64,000 nucleotides of DNA, taken from contig JBILCU010000004.1 of NCBI GenBank assembly GCA_044352985.1, positions 186,001 through 250,000 on the forward strand, given 5' to 3'. Both the position numbers and the translations under genes were made by a program. This stretch comes from JADJDM01 sp044352985 (GTDB taxonomy: Bacteria; Bacteroidota; Bacteroidia; B-17B0; Aurantibacillaceae). Below, in pieces: positions 8,948 through 18,623 of this stretch. How positions within the stretch are numbered: position 1 is the first letter of the stretch; the number at the start of each line of letters is the position of its first letter. The notes beneath the pieces are model-generated. The model searched no databases, had not been told where the DNA came from, and saw only the letters and a program-made list of their open reading frames with translations.

Positions 8948-10084
8948 TTATTTCGTTCTTGAAATCAATCCTTTAAAGGCATCAATAAATTTACTCCAGG
9001 AATATTTTTCTTTTTCAGCTTTTATGCCTGATTTAAAAAATTCAGCTTTATTGTTTTCAAAATAATCAATAATCGATTCACTTATTTCGTCTTTATTTGG
9101 AGCTACCGCGTAACCTGCTATTCCGTGCGGAACAATTTCTGCCAAGCCACCAACTGCAGTAACCAACATGGGTTTTTCGTAATAATATCCAACCATTGTA
9201 ACACCACTGTTTGTAGCATTTCTGTATGTTTGGGCAACTAAATCGCTAGCACAGAAATAATATTTTACCATATCGTTTGGAATAAAACGAGTATGGTAAA
9301 TAATTTGATCGTTAATGCCTAAATCAACGGCTAATTTTTCATAATAAGCCGGATCTTCATAATACTCTCCGGCAATTAAAAGTTTAATGTTTTTATCTTT
9401 AATTCTAGCATCTGCAAATGCCTCCATTAAAAGGTCTAATCCTTTGTACTTTCGAATTAAACCAAAAAATAAAACAATTTTGTCATTTTCGTTTAGTCCT
9501 AACTTTTCTCTAGCTTCTTTTTTAATTACACCTTCACCATAAGTTTCATACATAGGGTGAGGAGTACAAATTTTTAAATCTGTTGAAGTAAAAACCGACA
9601 AATCATTATATACTTTTTGCGACATGGTTACAAAACCATGGCAGGACTTTATGAAATATTTTGTGAAAATTTTATCGCCAAACCTTTTTTCGTGAGGTAT
9701 TACATTATCGGTTAGGGCAAAAACTTTTATGTTGGAAGTAAGACGAACTAATCGTGCAATTGTTCCAAGGCTCGGACCAAAAAAAGGCAACCAAAATCGA
9801 AATAAAATGGCATCCGGATTTTGCTTTTTAATAAATCGCGCAGTTTTAACCCAATTAAATGGATTAACCGTATTTATTAATGTATGAATTGTAATATCTG
9901 ATGGAGATTTTGCTTCCGTTTCGTATTGTGTAGAACCTGGAAACAAAAAACTAGGATACTGAAGGGAATAAGAAATAATTTCTGCATGAATACCTTCTTT
10001 TAACATAGCCCGGCATAAATTTTCATTAAACTGAGCTGGTCCGCCTCTTAAAGGAAAAGCTGGGCCAATAATGAAGATTTTCAT
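8948..10084 (-). CDS. GT4-family glycosyltransferase
   Basis: A 378-residue GT-B fold glycosyltransferase. The N-terminal acceptor domain begins with GPAFPLRGGPAQFNENL. The C-terminal nucleotide-sugar domain shows VLFFGLIRKYKGLDLLMEAF, LLIAGEYYE and the donor-site segment VTAVGGLAEIVPHGIAGY, typical of Glycos_transf_1 (GT4). There is no signal peptide, so it should be cytoplasmic or membrane-associated. The sugar and acceptor are unknown; it is not in a polysaccharide cluster. It follows rpe by 23 bases and is probably co-transcribed with it. Confidence 0.88.
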   Translation of the reverse strand: MKIFIIGPAFPLRGGPAQFNENLCRAMLKEGIHAEIISYSLQYPSFLFPGSTQYETEAKSPSDITIHTLINTVNPFNWVKTARFIKKQNPDAILFRFWLPFFGPSLGTIARLVRLTSNIKVFALTDNVIPHEKRFGDKIFTKYFIKSCHGFVTMSQKVYNDLSVFTSTDLKICTPHPMYETYGEGVIKKEAREKLGLNENDKIVLFFGLIRKYKGLDLLMEAFADARIKDKNIKLLIAGEYYEDPAYYEKLAVDLGINDQIIYHTRFIPNDMVKYYFCASDLVAQTYRNATNSGVTMVGYYYEKPMLVTAVGGLAEIVPHGIAGYAVAPNKDEISESIIDYFENNKAEFFKSGIKAEKEKYSWSKFIDAFKGLISRTK

Positions 10085-10107
10085 GTTTAAATTGTAAAAT
10101 TGATGTG

Positions 10108-10755
10108 TTATTTCTTTAATTCAGCAATTGCATTTAGCGGATTTTCATTAGAAAAAACGGTATTACCGGCAACCAAAACATCAGCCCCGCATTGAACTAA
10201 TTTTTTATAATTATTAAAATCCACTCCGCCATCAATTTCTATTAAAGCTGAGGAATTATGTTTTAAAATCAACTCTTTTAAATCGGTAATTTTTCGGTAA
10301 GTGTTTTCAATAAATTTCTGTCCTCCAAAACCGGGATTTACACTCATGAGGCAAACCAAATCAGTATCTATTATTATATCATTTAATAATTGAACCGAAG
10401 TATGCGGGTTGACTGCTACACCAGCCTTCATTCCTGAATTTTTAATAGATTGAATTGTCCTGTGCAGATGTGTACAAGCTTCCAAATGAACTGTAAGGTA
10501 ATCAGCCCCAACATCTTTAAATGTTTGAATGTATTTATCCGGCTCAACAATCATTAAGTGCACATCCATGGTTTTTTTAGCATGTTTTTGAATGGCTTTA
10601 ATAACTGGAAATCCAAAAGATATATTAGGTACAAATACGCCATCCATCACATCAATATGAAACCAATCGGCTGAACTATTATTAACCATTTCAATGTCTC
10701 TTTGTAGGTTACCGAAATCGGCTGAAAGAATAGATGGTGCAACTTTATGTGACAT
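10108..10755 (-). CDS. rpe: Ribulose-phosphate 3-epimerase
   Basis: Interconverts ribulose 5-phosphate and xylulose 5-phosphate in the pentose phosphate pathway. The 215-residue TIM barrel shows all hallmark stretches: VAPSILSADF at the N-terminus, HIDVMDGVFVPNIS with the catalytic Asp, DVHLMI with metal-binding His, MSVNPGFGGQ, and IEIDGGV near the phosphate-binding end. Length and motif order are standard. It leads a two-gene run with the downstream glycosyltransferase and has a good promoter candidate just upstream. Confidence 0.96.
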   Translation of the reverse strand: MSHKVAPSILSADFGNLQRDIEMVNNSSADWFHIDVMDGVFVPNISFGFPVIKAIQKHAKKTMDVHLMIVEPDKYIQTFKDVGADYLTVHLEACTHLHRTIQSIKNSGMKAGVAVNPHTSVQLLNDIIIDTDLVCLMSVNPGFGGQKFIENTYRKITDLKELILKHNSSALIEIDGGVDFNNYKKLVQCGADVLVAGNTVFSNENPLNAIAELKK

Positions 10756-10771
10756 GATTTGTTTTTTTTTG

Positions 10772-10779
10772 CAAAGTTA
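10772..10779 (-). promoter_or_regulatory. Candidate promoter of rpe
   Basis: The minus strand reads TAACTTTG, a full match to TAnnTTTG, 16 bases before the rpe start codon. A TTTC tetramer 19 bases further upstream is a near match to the TTTG -33 element at the expected spacing. Confidence 0.5.
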
Positions 10780-10861
10780 ATTGATTTTAATGCTTAGCGA
10801 AATGAAATTTACCATTCTGCTTTAGTAAATTAATAAACTGATTTAGCTATTAATATGTGCT

Positions 10862-13567
10862 ATGCAATATTTAGTCAATCCATACGTTAAAAAAGCTATT
10901 TTTGTTAACTTTATTTGTTTTGTGTATAGTCTTTTAAGAAGATATAATTTTACTCTCGTAACAGTTTTATTAGCTGTTTTTTTTGTTGGATGTACTCAAT
11001 ATAAAGACAAACCTATAAATAGAGGCTATCACAACTTAACTTCTAGGTTTAATGTTTACTTCTATGCAAATGAAAGTTTAAACGAAGGTATATCTAAACT
11101 AGAAGAAAATCATAAAGATGATTACACCCAACTTTTGCCTTTATACATTTATGGTAATAAAGAAACCTGTAAGGAAATTTTTCCTGAGATGGATAGGACA
11201 ATTAAAAAAGCTTCTTTATGTATTACCAGACATGCTATAAAAGATAAAAAAACAAAAGAAGAAGTTTACGGCGCAGTAAAATGGATTGATAATGCCTGGA
11301 TAGCTTTAGGCAAGGCACATTTTTATAAACGCGAATTTTTTGATGCTATTGAAACATTTGAATTTGTTGCAAACTCTTATAAAAGCAAAGAAAAATACGA
11401 AGCATGGCTTTGGTTAGTTAAAACCTATAACGAAATGGGTTTACTTTCAAAATCGGATTCATACATTAATTTAATAAAAAACGAATCAAAATTTCCGAAA
11501 CAATTTAAAAGTGATTTCGGAATTTTATATGCTGAATTTTATATAAAACAAGGCTTAAATGAAGAGGCAATTGCAAAATTAAATGATGCCATTAAACTTT
11601 CCAAAAACAAAAAGCAAAAAGCTAGGTTTTATTTTGTATTGGGGCAATTGTACGAAACTAGAGAAAATGATACTAAAAAAGCGGTCTCAAACTACAGAAA
11701 AACATTATCCTTAAAACCGGCTTATGAACTGGAGTTTAACACACGAATTAAATTATCCTTACTAGCTGATTACAATGAGCAATCTGCGAAAAAAATAAAA
11801 TTGCAGCTTACTAAAATGCTTAAAGATGTAAAAAACAGTGATTACCTTGATGTTATTTATTACACCTTAGGCCAATTAGAAGAGCGAGAAAAAAACTATG
11901 ATTTAGCGTTTGAGTATTATAAAAAATCAGCTTCTAATAGTAAAAATAATTCTATTCAAAAATCAAAATCGTATTTGCGAATTGCAGAAATGAGTTTTGA
12001 TAAGGAAGATTACCCTCAATCAAAATTATATTACGACAGTACATTAACCTTGATGAAAGAGGAAATGAAAGGTTATAAGGATGTATTAAATAAAAAAAAC
12101 AGTTTGGATGTATTGGTTTTTCACATCAACACAATAAAATCACAAGATAGTTTATTGAAAATTGCCCGAATGGATTCCTCTGCTAGAATTGCCTTTATAC
12201 AGAAAATCATTATTCAATTAAAAGAAAACGAACAAAAACAAATTGAATTATTAAATAAACAACAAGCCATTCAAAATAATCAAACTCAAAGCAATACACC
12301 TTTTCAACCCACAGCAGGAAATACCGGTTCGTGGTATTTTTATAATCAGCAAACAAAAACATTTGGTATAAACGATTTTACTAAAAAATGGGGAAATCAG
12401 CGCAAAAACGAAGATAATTGGAGGAGATTAAATAAAGCCTCTGTAGTAGATAATTGGTCAGGCGGAAGTGATTCACTGCAAACAGAAAGTGATAGTTCAG
12501 AAGTTGCTAAAGATTCAACCTATAATCCCTTATACGATGTTGTAACCTATTTAAAGGATTTACCTTTAAATAATTCGTTACAGGATAGTGCTGTAAAAAA
12601 AATAATCAACTCCTATTACTCATTAGGAACTATTTATAGAGAGCAATTAAACAATACCAAACGATCCATTTCTACATTTATGGAAATGAATCAACGTTAT
12701 CCAAAAAACAGTTATGAAGTTTCGAGTTATTATCAGATGTATCGCATTTATTTGCAACAAAAAAATGATGCAAAAGCAGAAGAGTGTAAGAACTACATTT
12801 TAACTCATTACCCTAACAGTGATTATGCATTACTTATTAAAGATCCTAATTTTGCAAATGCTGTAAATGCTAAAAAGAGCGAAGTAGAATCATTTTATAC
12901 TCAGACGTATTTATTGTACGAATCAAAAGATTATAGTTCTTCATTACAAAAGTGTAACGAGGCATTAAAAAAATATTCTAAAAATGATTTCTCAGCAAAG
13001 TTTGCATATTTACGCGCGCTTTGTATTGGCAAAACACAAACAGTTGATTCGCTTGAAAATGCCATAAAAAAAGTAATTGCTAATTATCCGTCAACTGAGG
13101 TTGAATTACCTTCAAAAGCATTATTAGCTGCTATTCAAAATCAAAAACCAAAAACATCAGCAGATTCAATTAAAATTAAACCAATAATCGATCCAAATGC
13201 CTATCTAATTAATGATAGTATTTCACATTATTGGGTAATTTCTATTCCTCAAAACCGAGGTAATGCAAATGCATTTAAAACAAAATTATCAGATTTTAAT
13301 AATCAATATTATAGCGTAAAGAAATATGAAATTCAAACAATCATGTTGGAAACAACAACTGTTATTTTATTAAAATCGTTTACCAACAAATCAGATGCTG
13401 ACTCCTATCAAGATTTCATCTCTAAAAAACCAGAACTATTTTCCGAGCTTCAAAAAGAAGTAATCAGAACTTTTACTGTTTCGGAATCAAACTTGATTCT
13501 TTTAATTAAAAAGAAAAATATAGAAGAGTATTTTACTTTTTACCAGAATATGTCTTTAAAAAAGTAG
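10862..13567 (+). CDS. porW: PorW/SprE-like TPR lipoprotein of the type IX secretion system
   Basis: A large TPR lipoprotein related to SprE (gliding, Flavobacterium) and PorW (Porphyromonas), envelope proteins needed for T9SS function. The signal ends in FFVGC, with Cys44 for lipidation. Immediately after comes RGYHNLTSRFNVYFYANESL, the family's characteristic opening. Multiple TPR-like helical pairs fill residues about 130-400 and 590-740, with a Gln/Ser-rich spacer near 460-490, and the C-terminus (about 795-895) resembles a SPOR-like fold. The 901-residue length fits the family. The N-terminus is uncertain: the ATG at 10862 gives a long lead, while a GTG at 10922 gives a compact signal peptide. 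It is convergent with the T9SS cargo gene that follows. The gene symbol is by similarity only. Confidence 0.8.
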   Translation: MQYLVNPYVKKAIFVNFICFVYSLLRRYNFTLVTVLLAVFFVGCTQYKDKPINRGYHNLTSRFNVYFYANESLNEGISKLEENHKDDYTQLLPLYIYGNKETCKEIFPEMDRTIKKASLCITRHAIKDKKTKEEVYGAVKWIDNAWIALGKAHFYKREFFDAIETFEFVANSYKSKEKYEAWLWLVKTYNEMGLLSKSDSYINLIKNESKFPKQFKSDFGILYAEFYIKQGLNEEAIAKLNDAIKLSKNKKQKARFYFVLGQLYETRENDTKKAVSNYRKTLSLKPAYELEFNTRIKLSLLADYNEQSAKKIKLQLTKMLKDVKNSDYLDVIYYTLGQLEEREKNYDLAFEYYKKSASNSKNNSIQKSKSYLRIAEMSFDKEDYPQSKLYYDSTLTLMKEEMKGYKDVLNKKNSLDVLVFHINTIKSQDSLLKIARMDSSARIAFIQKIIIQLKENEQKQIELLNKQQAIQNNQTQSNTPFQPTAGNTGSWYFYNQQTKTFGINDFTKKWGNQRKNEDNWRRLNKASVVDNWSGGSDSLQTESDSSEVAKDSTYNPLYDVVTYLKDLPLNNSLQDSAVKKIINSYYSLGTIYREQLNNTKRSISTFMEMNQRYPKNSYEVSSYYQMYRIYLQQKNDAKAEECKNYILTHYPNSDYALLIKDPNFANAVNAKKSEVESFYTQTYLLYESKDYSSSLQKCNEALKKYSKNDFSAKFAYLRALCIGKTQTVDSLENAIKKVIANYPSTEVELPSKALLAAIQNQKPKTSADSIKIKPIIDPNAYLINDSISHYWVISIPQNRGNANAFKTKLSDFNNQYYSVKKYEIQTIMLETTTVILLKSFTNKSDADSYQDFISKKPELFSELQKEVIRTFTVSESNLILLIKKKNIEEYFTFYQNMSLKK

Positions 13568-13579
13568 ATAATACTTAGT

Positions 13580-16384
13580 TTACATTTTAATCAATTTTAC
13601 AACCTCTGTTGTATTAATTGTGTTCAATTTCAAATAATAAACTCCTTTTTCAAAAGAACTTAAATCAATAACAGAATTATTCTTATCTATGGTTGTTTTT
13701 AAAACAACATCACCTTTTGATGAAATTACTTCTGCGTTAATAATTAGATTATGGCTGTTACATTTTACATGAAATTTATCATTACTCGGGTTAGGATAAA
13801 CTTGTATTGTACTAGTTGTGGTTAATTGATGTTTTACACCGACTGTTCTGTTATTTCTGATATTTGATTTTGATTTTACAACTGTAGTTTGAGTTTCATT
13901 ATTTCCGTCAAATCTTAAAGTTGGTGTGCATTGAATCGTCCAATTGGTATTTGTTCTCCAACTTCCCGTATTACTAAATAAAGAGAAATCAGGATCAACA
14001 TACGAAGTATCATTTGGTCCAACTGTTAAAACAGGTGCCCAGTTATTGGTAGAATTATTATCTCTCACACAAGTAAATCCATTCAATTGTGGAATTGGAG
14101 TAGGTGACCCTTCAATTTGATACTGAGACCAACTGAAGTAATCATTATTTTGGTTAAAGTACATGGTTTGATGAAATGGACTTAAATTACTTTCAATATT
14201 GCAATTGTTTTTAACCGATAATTTATATCTCCATGATTTCAGGTTTGGGTCACCATTTCCTAAACTATACATAACTCTATTGGTATCAGCAAACAGGCTC
14301 ATTGAATCAAATGGAATTCGGCCAACAGGAGCATAATTGTTTAATGAAATTTCACGGTAAACAATAAAAGTATCACCAACCGCATTATTTGATTTATCCC
14401 AAAATATAATATTGTGAGTTGATAAATCATCAACCGTAACCAAACAAATAGATGGTGTAGCTGGTGTAACTGCATTTAAATTGGTTAAAACTACAACTGA
14501 GTCTTTGTAACAATTATTGGCATCTTGTACTGTTAGAGTATAATTACCTGCGGGTAAATTTGTGAAATTAGGACTATTAGTACCAGCCTGTCCGTTAAAA
14601 CTATAAATATACGGTGAAGTTCCTCCATTTGCACCGCTAACAGATATTGAACCATTACTTTGATTACAGCTTTCATCTGTACTTGAAAATAAAATAGAGT
14701 TTGGGTTAGGATTTACAGTAATAGAAAAAAATTCATCAGGACCAATACAATTATTAACGGTAGTAGCATGCACAATTATATAGCCAATTAAAGCGTTGTT
14801 CGATGAATTGGTTGAAGTGAAAGATGAAATATCACCATTACCACTTGCTGCTAATCCAATTCCCGGTTCTGAATTTGTCCAGTTAATTAAAGCATCATTA
14901 GGAAATACTGTAAAATTTACTGAATTTGATTGGTCACCGTTACAAAGAACTTGACTTGTAACCGGATTAATTATAGGAATTGGATTAGCTATTAAGCTAA
15001 TTACTCTAAAATCACCATTACATCCTGCAAATGTTGGAGTTACTGTAATCATAGATCCTAATATAGCACCCAGTGTACTTTGAATGAAGAAGGGAGGAAT
15101 GTTGCCTTGTCCACTAGCCGCTAATCCAATTTGAGGATTGTTATTGGTCCAATTAATAGCAGATGTTGATGGAACAACTTGAAATGGTGGAAAATAAGCG
15201 GTCTGCAATTGGCACAATGTTAAATTTGTAATTACGTTTTGTAATAATGGAATTGAGTTTACTGTTATGGTAAAATCAACCGCAGTACTTGCACACCCAT
15301 TTGAAGATGTTCCAATAACACTTATTGTAGCTTGTTTTGGAACAGTATCATTATTTAAAGCAATAAATGGCGCTATGTCTCCATTACCATTAGCTAATAA
15401 TCCAATTGAAGAATTTGAGTTTGTCCAGGTAATAGTTGTATTTTGAATACTTGATAAAAATGGAATTAATTCAGTTGTATCATTTGCGCATATTAAAATG
15501 TTATTTAAAGGGGTAATAATTGGGGCAGGATTAACCGTAATTTCTCCAGATAAATTACTTAATAAAGAACTACATTGATTACTTACCTCGCAGTAGTAAT
15601 AATTGATTCCAGTTTGATTTGGTACTAAATAAGAATTTATAGCACCCAAAATTAATGTTCCGCCTACTGTTGTGTTTGTTGAATTATAATACCATTGGTA
15701 AGATAAACCTGTTTGGGAAGATGCAACCTTTAATGTGTCTGTTAATGTGTTTTCACATTTTGATAGATTTGTTTGGGAAGGTTGAAGTGTAAAGTTAATT
15801 TGTGGGCATCCTTTTAATTGAATATCATCTAGTCTGATTTGAGCTCCACCTCCTAAATTTGTCCATTTTAAAATTAAATTAGATTGATTTGATAAATTTA
15901 ATGGTAAATTCATTGAAATTAAACGCCAGTTGGCGGTACCCGATCCTGTTGTTTGAGCAGGAATTGTAATAACATTATACGCTAATCCATCAGTACTATA
16001 TTCTAATTTTAATTCACTCATGCTTGATGCAGTTGTACTTTTATAAGCTCCAAAACTTAAATTTAAATTACTAAAGCCATTAGTAGATATGCCTGAAATC
16101 TGAAAAAACAATCCGCTTGTATTGGTTAAAAACACATTTGCAGATCCAGATGAACCTGTATATCCTGTTGAGGCAGTTGATGTCCTTACGTCTCCAGTTC
16201 CACTCATAGTTAAATTATCATTATCAAAACCGTTATTTGTTTCATGGTTTGCTAATGTTGTTGTACTGGCTACAGTTCCAATACTTTCAGAAAATATTGT
16301 TGGAAGTTGGGCATTAACTATTGATGTTAAAAATAAAATACATAAGGTGTATGTAAATTTTAAATTGGTAAATCTATGCTTCAT
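13580..16384 (-). CDS. Large T9SS-secreted protein with PKD-like and SprB domains
   Basis: A 934-residue exported surface protein. A signal peptide ends near residue 25 (IVNAQ). Residues about 30-192 form a jelly-roll-like domain, with repeated Ser/Thr/Gly-rich strands ending RLDDIQLKG. An Ig-like domain follows, with the SYQWYYN and YYCEVSNQC motifs. Three PKD-like repeats come next, each with the pattern GLxAxGxGDIxxF (about 285-555). One SprB repeat follows (DESCNQSNGSISVSG to DANNC), then a fibronectin-like region. The C-terminal 75 residues are a type A T9SS sorting domain (VYPNPSNDKF to VVKLIKM). It has no enzyme motif; adhesion or a structural surface role is likely. Confidence 0.85.
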   Translation of the reverse strand: MKHRFTNLKFTYTLCILFLTSIVNAQLPTIFSESIGTVASTTTLANHETNNGFDNDNLTMSGTGDVRTSTASTGYTGSSGSANVFLTNTSGLFFQISGISTNGFSNLNLSFGAYKSTTASSMSELKLEYSTDGLAYNVITIPAQTTGSGTANWRLISMNLPLNLSNQSNLILKWTNLGGGAQIRLDDIQLKGCPQINFTLQPSQTNLSKCENTLTDTLKVASSQTGLSYQWYYNSTNTTVGGTLILGAINSYLVPNQTGINYYYCEVSNQCSSLLSNLSGEITVNPAPIITPLNNILICANDTTELIPFLSSIQNTTITWTNSNSSIGLLANGNGDIAPFIALNNDTVPKQATISVIGTSSNGCASTAVDFTITVNSIPLLQNVITNLTLCQLQTAYFPPFQVVPSTSAINWTNNNPQIGLAASGQGNIPPFFIQSTLGAILGSMITVTPTFAGCNGDFRVISLIANPIPIINPVTSQVLCNGDQSNSVNFTVFPNDALINWTNSEPGIGLAASGNGDISSFTSTNSSNNALIGYIIVHATTVNNCIGPDEFFSITVNPNPNSILFSSTDESCNQSNGSISVSGANGGTSPYIYSFNGQAGTNSPNFTNLPAGNYTLTVQDANNCYKDSVVVLTNLNAVTPATPSICLVTVDDLSTHNIIFWDKSNNAVGDTFIVYREISLNNYAPVGRIPFDSMSLFADTNRVMYSLGNGDPNLKSWRYKLSVKNNCNIESNLSPFHQTMYFNQNNDYFSWSQYQIEGSPTPIPQLNGFTCVRDNNSTNNWAPVLTVGPNDTSYVDPDFSLFSNTGSWRTNTNWTIQCTPTLRFDGNNETQTTVVKSKSNIRNNRTVGVKHQLTTTSTIQVYPNPSNDKFHVKCNSHNLIINAEVISSKGDVVLKTTIDKNNSVIDLSSFEKGVYYLKLNTINTTEVVKLIKM

Positions 16385-16550
16385 AAGAGTAAATAATTTA
16401 ATTTTTATATAACGTCAAATTTAAGTATTGAAACTAAAATTAATAAATTTATTTTTTCCTATTTTAGAAGGAATTAGAAAATGATATTAAAATAAATTTC
16501 AAGTTTTTATTGTTCAATTTAATTATATTTACTCATCATATTTTATATAA

Positions 16551-18599
16551 ATGAATACACTTCAAAATTACGCCTGCGGACAATGGATTGCAGGAGCTGA
16601 TAACGGACAACAATTATTTAATGCTATTACAGGTGATGTAGTAGCAACTGCTAGTAGCAAAGGTTTAGATTTTGCAAAAATGCTAGATTATGCCCGAACA
16701 GTTGGCGGTCCAAAATTACGCAAAATGACTTTTCAGGAAAGAGGTTTGATGCTGAAAGCACTTGCTATACATTTATTGAGTAAAAAAGAAGAGTTTTATA
16801 AAATATCTTGGGCAACCGGTGCAACCCGCATTGATAGTTGGGTAGATATTGAAGGTGGTATTGGTAACTTGTTTACCTACGCATCTTTGCGTCGCCAGTT
16901 TCCTAATGAAACATTCTGTTATGAAGGCGATGTAGCTAGATTAAGCAAAAACAATACGTTCATCGGACATCACATTTGTGTTCCGAAAGAAGGTGTAGCC
17001 ATTCACATCAATGCTTTCAATTTCCCGGTGTGGGGAATGCTTGAGAAAATTGCAGTCAACTGGTTTGCTGGCGTTCCGGCCATTGTAAAACCAGCCACAG
17101 TCACTTCTTTTTTAACTGAAGCAGTGGTAAAAGAAATTATTGCAAGTGGAATTATTCCGGAAGGGGCATTACAATTAATTTGTGGAAGCGCCAACGGTAT
17201 TTTAGATCATGTTATTAGTCAGGATGTGGTTACTTTCACCGGCTCAGCCTCAACTGGAAAAATGCTGAAATCTCATCCACGATTGATTGAAGAATCTGTA
17301 CATTTTAACATGGAAGCCGATTCACTGAATTGTTGTGTGCTGGGCAATGATGTAACACCTGAGATGCCTGAATTTGATATTTTCATTAAGGAAATAGCTC
17401 GTGAAATCACTACCAAAGCCGGACAAAAATGTACCGCTGTTCGAAGAATTATTGTTCCTGAAAATCGTGTGGAAGATGTGCAGATTGCATTGGGCAAAAG
17501 ATTAGCACAAAATGTAATCGGCGATCCAAATGTTGAAGGTGTGCGTATGGGTTCATTAGCTGGGCAAACACAATTGCAGGAAGTAAAAGAGAAAGTAGAG
17601 CAACTTTCAAAATCTCAGAAAATCATCATCGGTGATTTTGAAAAATTTGAAGTGAAAGGTGCTGATAAACATAAAGGTGCATTTATGCCACCGATCATTT
17701 TCTTAAACGAAAAACCATTCACCAATACAGATTGCCATAACATTGAAGCCTTTGGCCCTGTAAGCACCATTATGCCTTACAAAACCATTGATGAAGCCAT
17801 TGAACTTAGTAAAATGGGCAAGGGTAGTTTAGTGAGTTCTATCGTAACTGCTGATGATAGCATAGCTCGAATGTACACCATTGGCGCAGCTTGTATGCAC
17901 GGAAGAATTTTAGTTTTAAATAACGAATGTGCTAAAGAAAGTACCGGTCATGGTTCACCAATGCCAATGCTAGTTCATGGTGGTCCTGGTAGAGCGGGTG
18001 GGGGAGAAGAGATGGGTGGAAAAAGAGGAGTTTTTCATTATTTACAACGCACTGCCATTCAAGGTTCGCCAACTACAATAACTGCAATTACTGGGCAGTA
18101 CCAACAAGGCGCTAAACAAATTGAAAAAGATATTCATCCTTTCCGTCAGCATTTTGAAGATTTGGAAATTGGTGAAACATTAATCACTGCAAAACATACT
18201 GTAACAGATGCCGATGTGGTTAACTTTGCTAACGTAAGTGGCGATCATTTTTATGCGCATACGGATTTAACAAGTTTAGATGGAACCATTTTTACCGGTC
18301 GCGTTGCTCATGGATATTACATTTTAAGCAAAGCTGCGGGGCTTTTTGTAAACGCAAAAAAAGGCCCTGTTTTATTAAATTATGGCATTGATGAATGTCG
18401 TTTCACTAAACCCGTTTACATGGGCAGTACCATTGGCGTTCGTTTCACATGTAAAGAAAAAATCGAACAAGAGAAAAAAAATCCGGAAGACATTGCCAAA
18501 GGTATTGTAAAATGGTTAGTTGACGTGTATGATGAAACCGGAGAAACCGTTGCAATTGCAACCATTTTAACCATGGTAAAAAAACGTAATCAAGATTAA
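16551..18599 (+). CDS. paaZ: PaaZ-type bifunctional aldehyde dehydrogenase / enoyl-CoA hydratase
   Basis: In the phenylacetate pathway PaaZ opens the oxepin-CoA ring with its MaoC-like hydratase and oxidises the resulting aldehyde with its dehydrogenase. Here residues 1 to about 520 are the aldehyde dehydrogenase, with Cys294 in AGQKCTAVRR and Glu255 in FNMEADSLN; these align with E. coli Cys295 and Glu256. Residues about 535-680 are the MaoC-like (R)-hydratase, with Asp565 and His570 in SGDHFYAHTD, again at the expected spacing. The 682-residue length is standard. No other paa gene is in the window, so the pathway genes, if present, are elsewhere. Confidence 0.93.
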   Translation: MNTLQNYACGQWIAGADNGQQLFNAITGDVVATASSKGLDFAKMLDYARTVGGPKLRKMTFQERGLMLKALAIHLLSKKEEFYKISWATGATRIDSWVDIEGGIGNLFTYASLRRQFPNETFCYEGDVARLSKNNTFIGHHICVPKEGVAIHINAFNFPVWGMLEKIAVNWFAGVPAIVKPATVTSFLTEAVVKEIIASGIIPEGALQLICGSANGILDHVISQDVVTFTGSASTGKMLKSHPRLIEESVHFNMEADSLNCCVLGNDVTPEMPEFDIFIKEIAREITTKAGQKCTAVRRIIVPENRVEDVQIALGKRLAQNVIGDPNVEGVRMGSLAGQTQLQEVKEKVEQLSKSQKIIIGDFEKFEVKGADKHKGAFMPPIIFLNEKPFTNTDCHNIEAFGPVSTIMPYKTIDEAIELSKMGKGSLVSSIVTADDSIARMYTIGAACMHGRILVLNNECAKESTGHGSPMPMLVHGGPGRAGGGEEMGGKRGVFHYLQRTAIQGSPTTITAITGQYQQGAKQIEKDIHPFRQHFEDLEIGETLITAKHTVTDADVVNFANVSGDHFYAHTDLTSLDGTIFTGRVAHGYYILSKAAGLFVNAKKGPVLLNYGIDECRFTKPVYMGSTIGVRFTCKEKIEQEKKNPEDIAKGIVKWLVDVYDETGETVAIATILTMVKKRNQD

Positions 18600-18623
18600 T
18601 AAATCAATTAAATTTTCAAACTT

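Noticed and set aside
8948..10084. Glycosyltransferase as the edge of a capsule or O-antigen cluster
   Set aside because: Its neighbours are rpe and purF; no flippase, polymerase or further sugar genes are seen.
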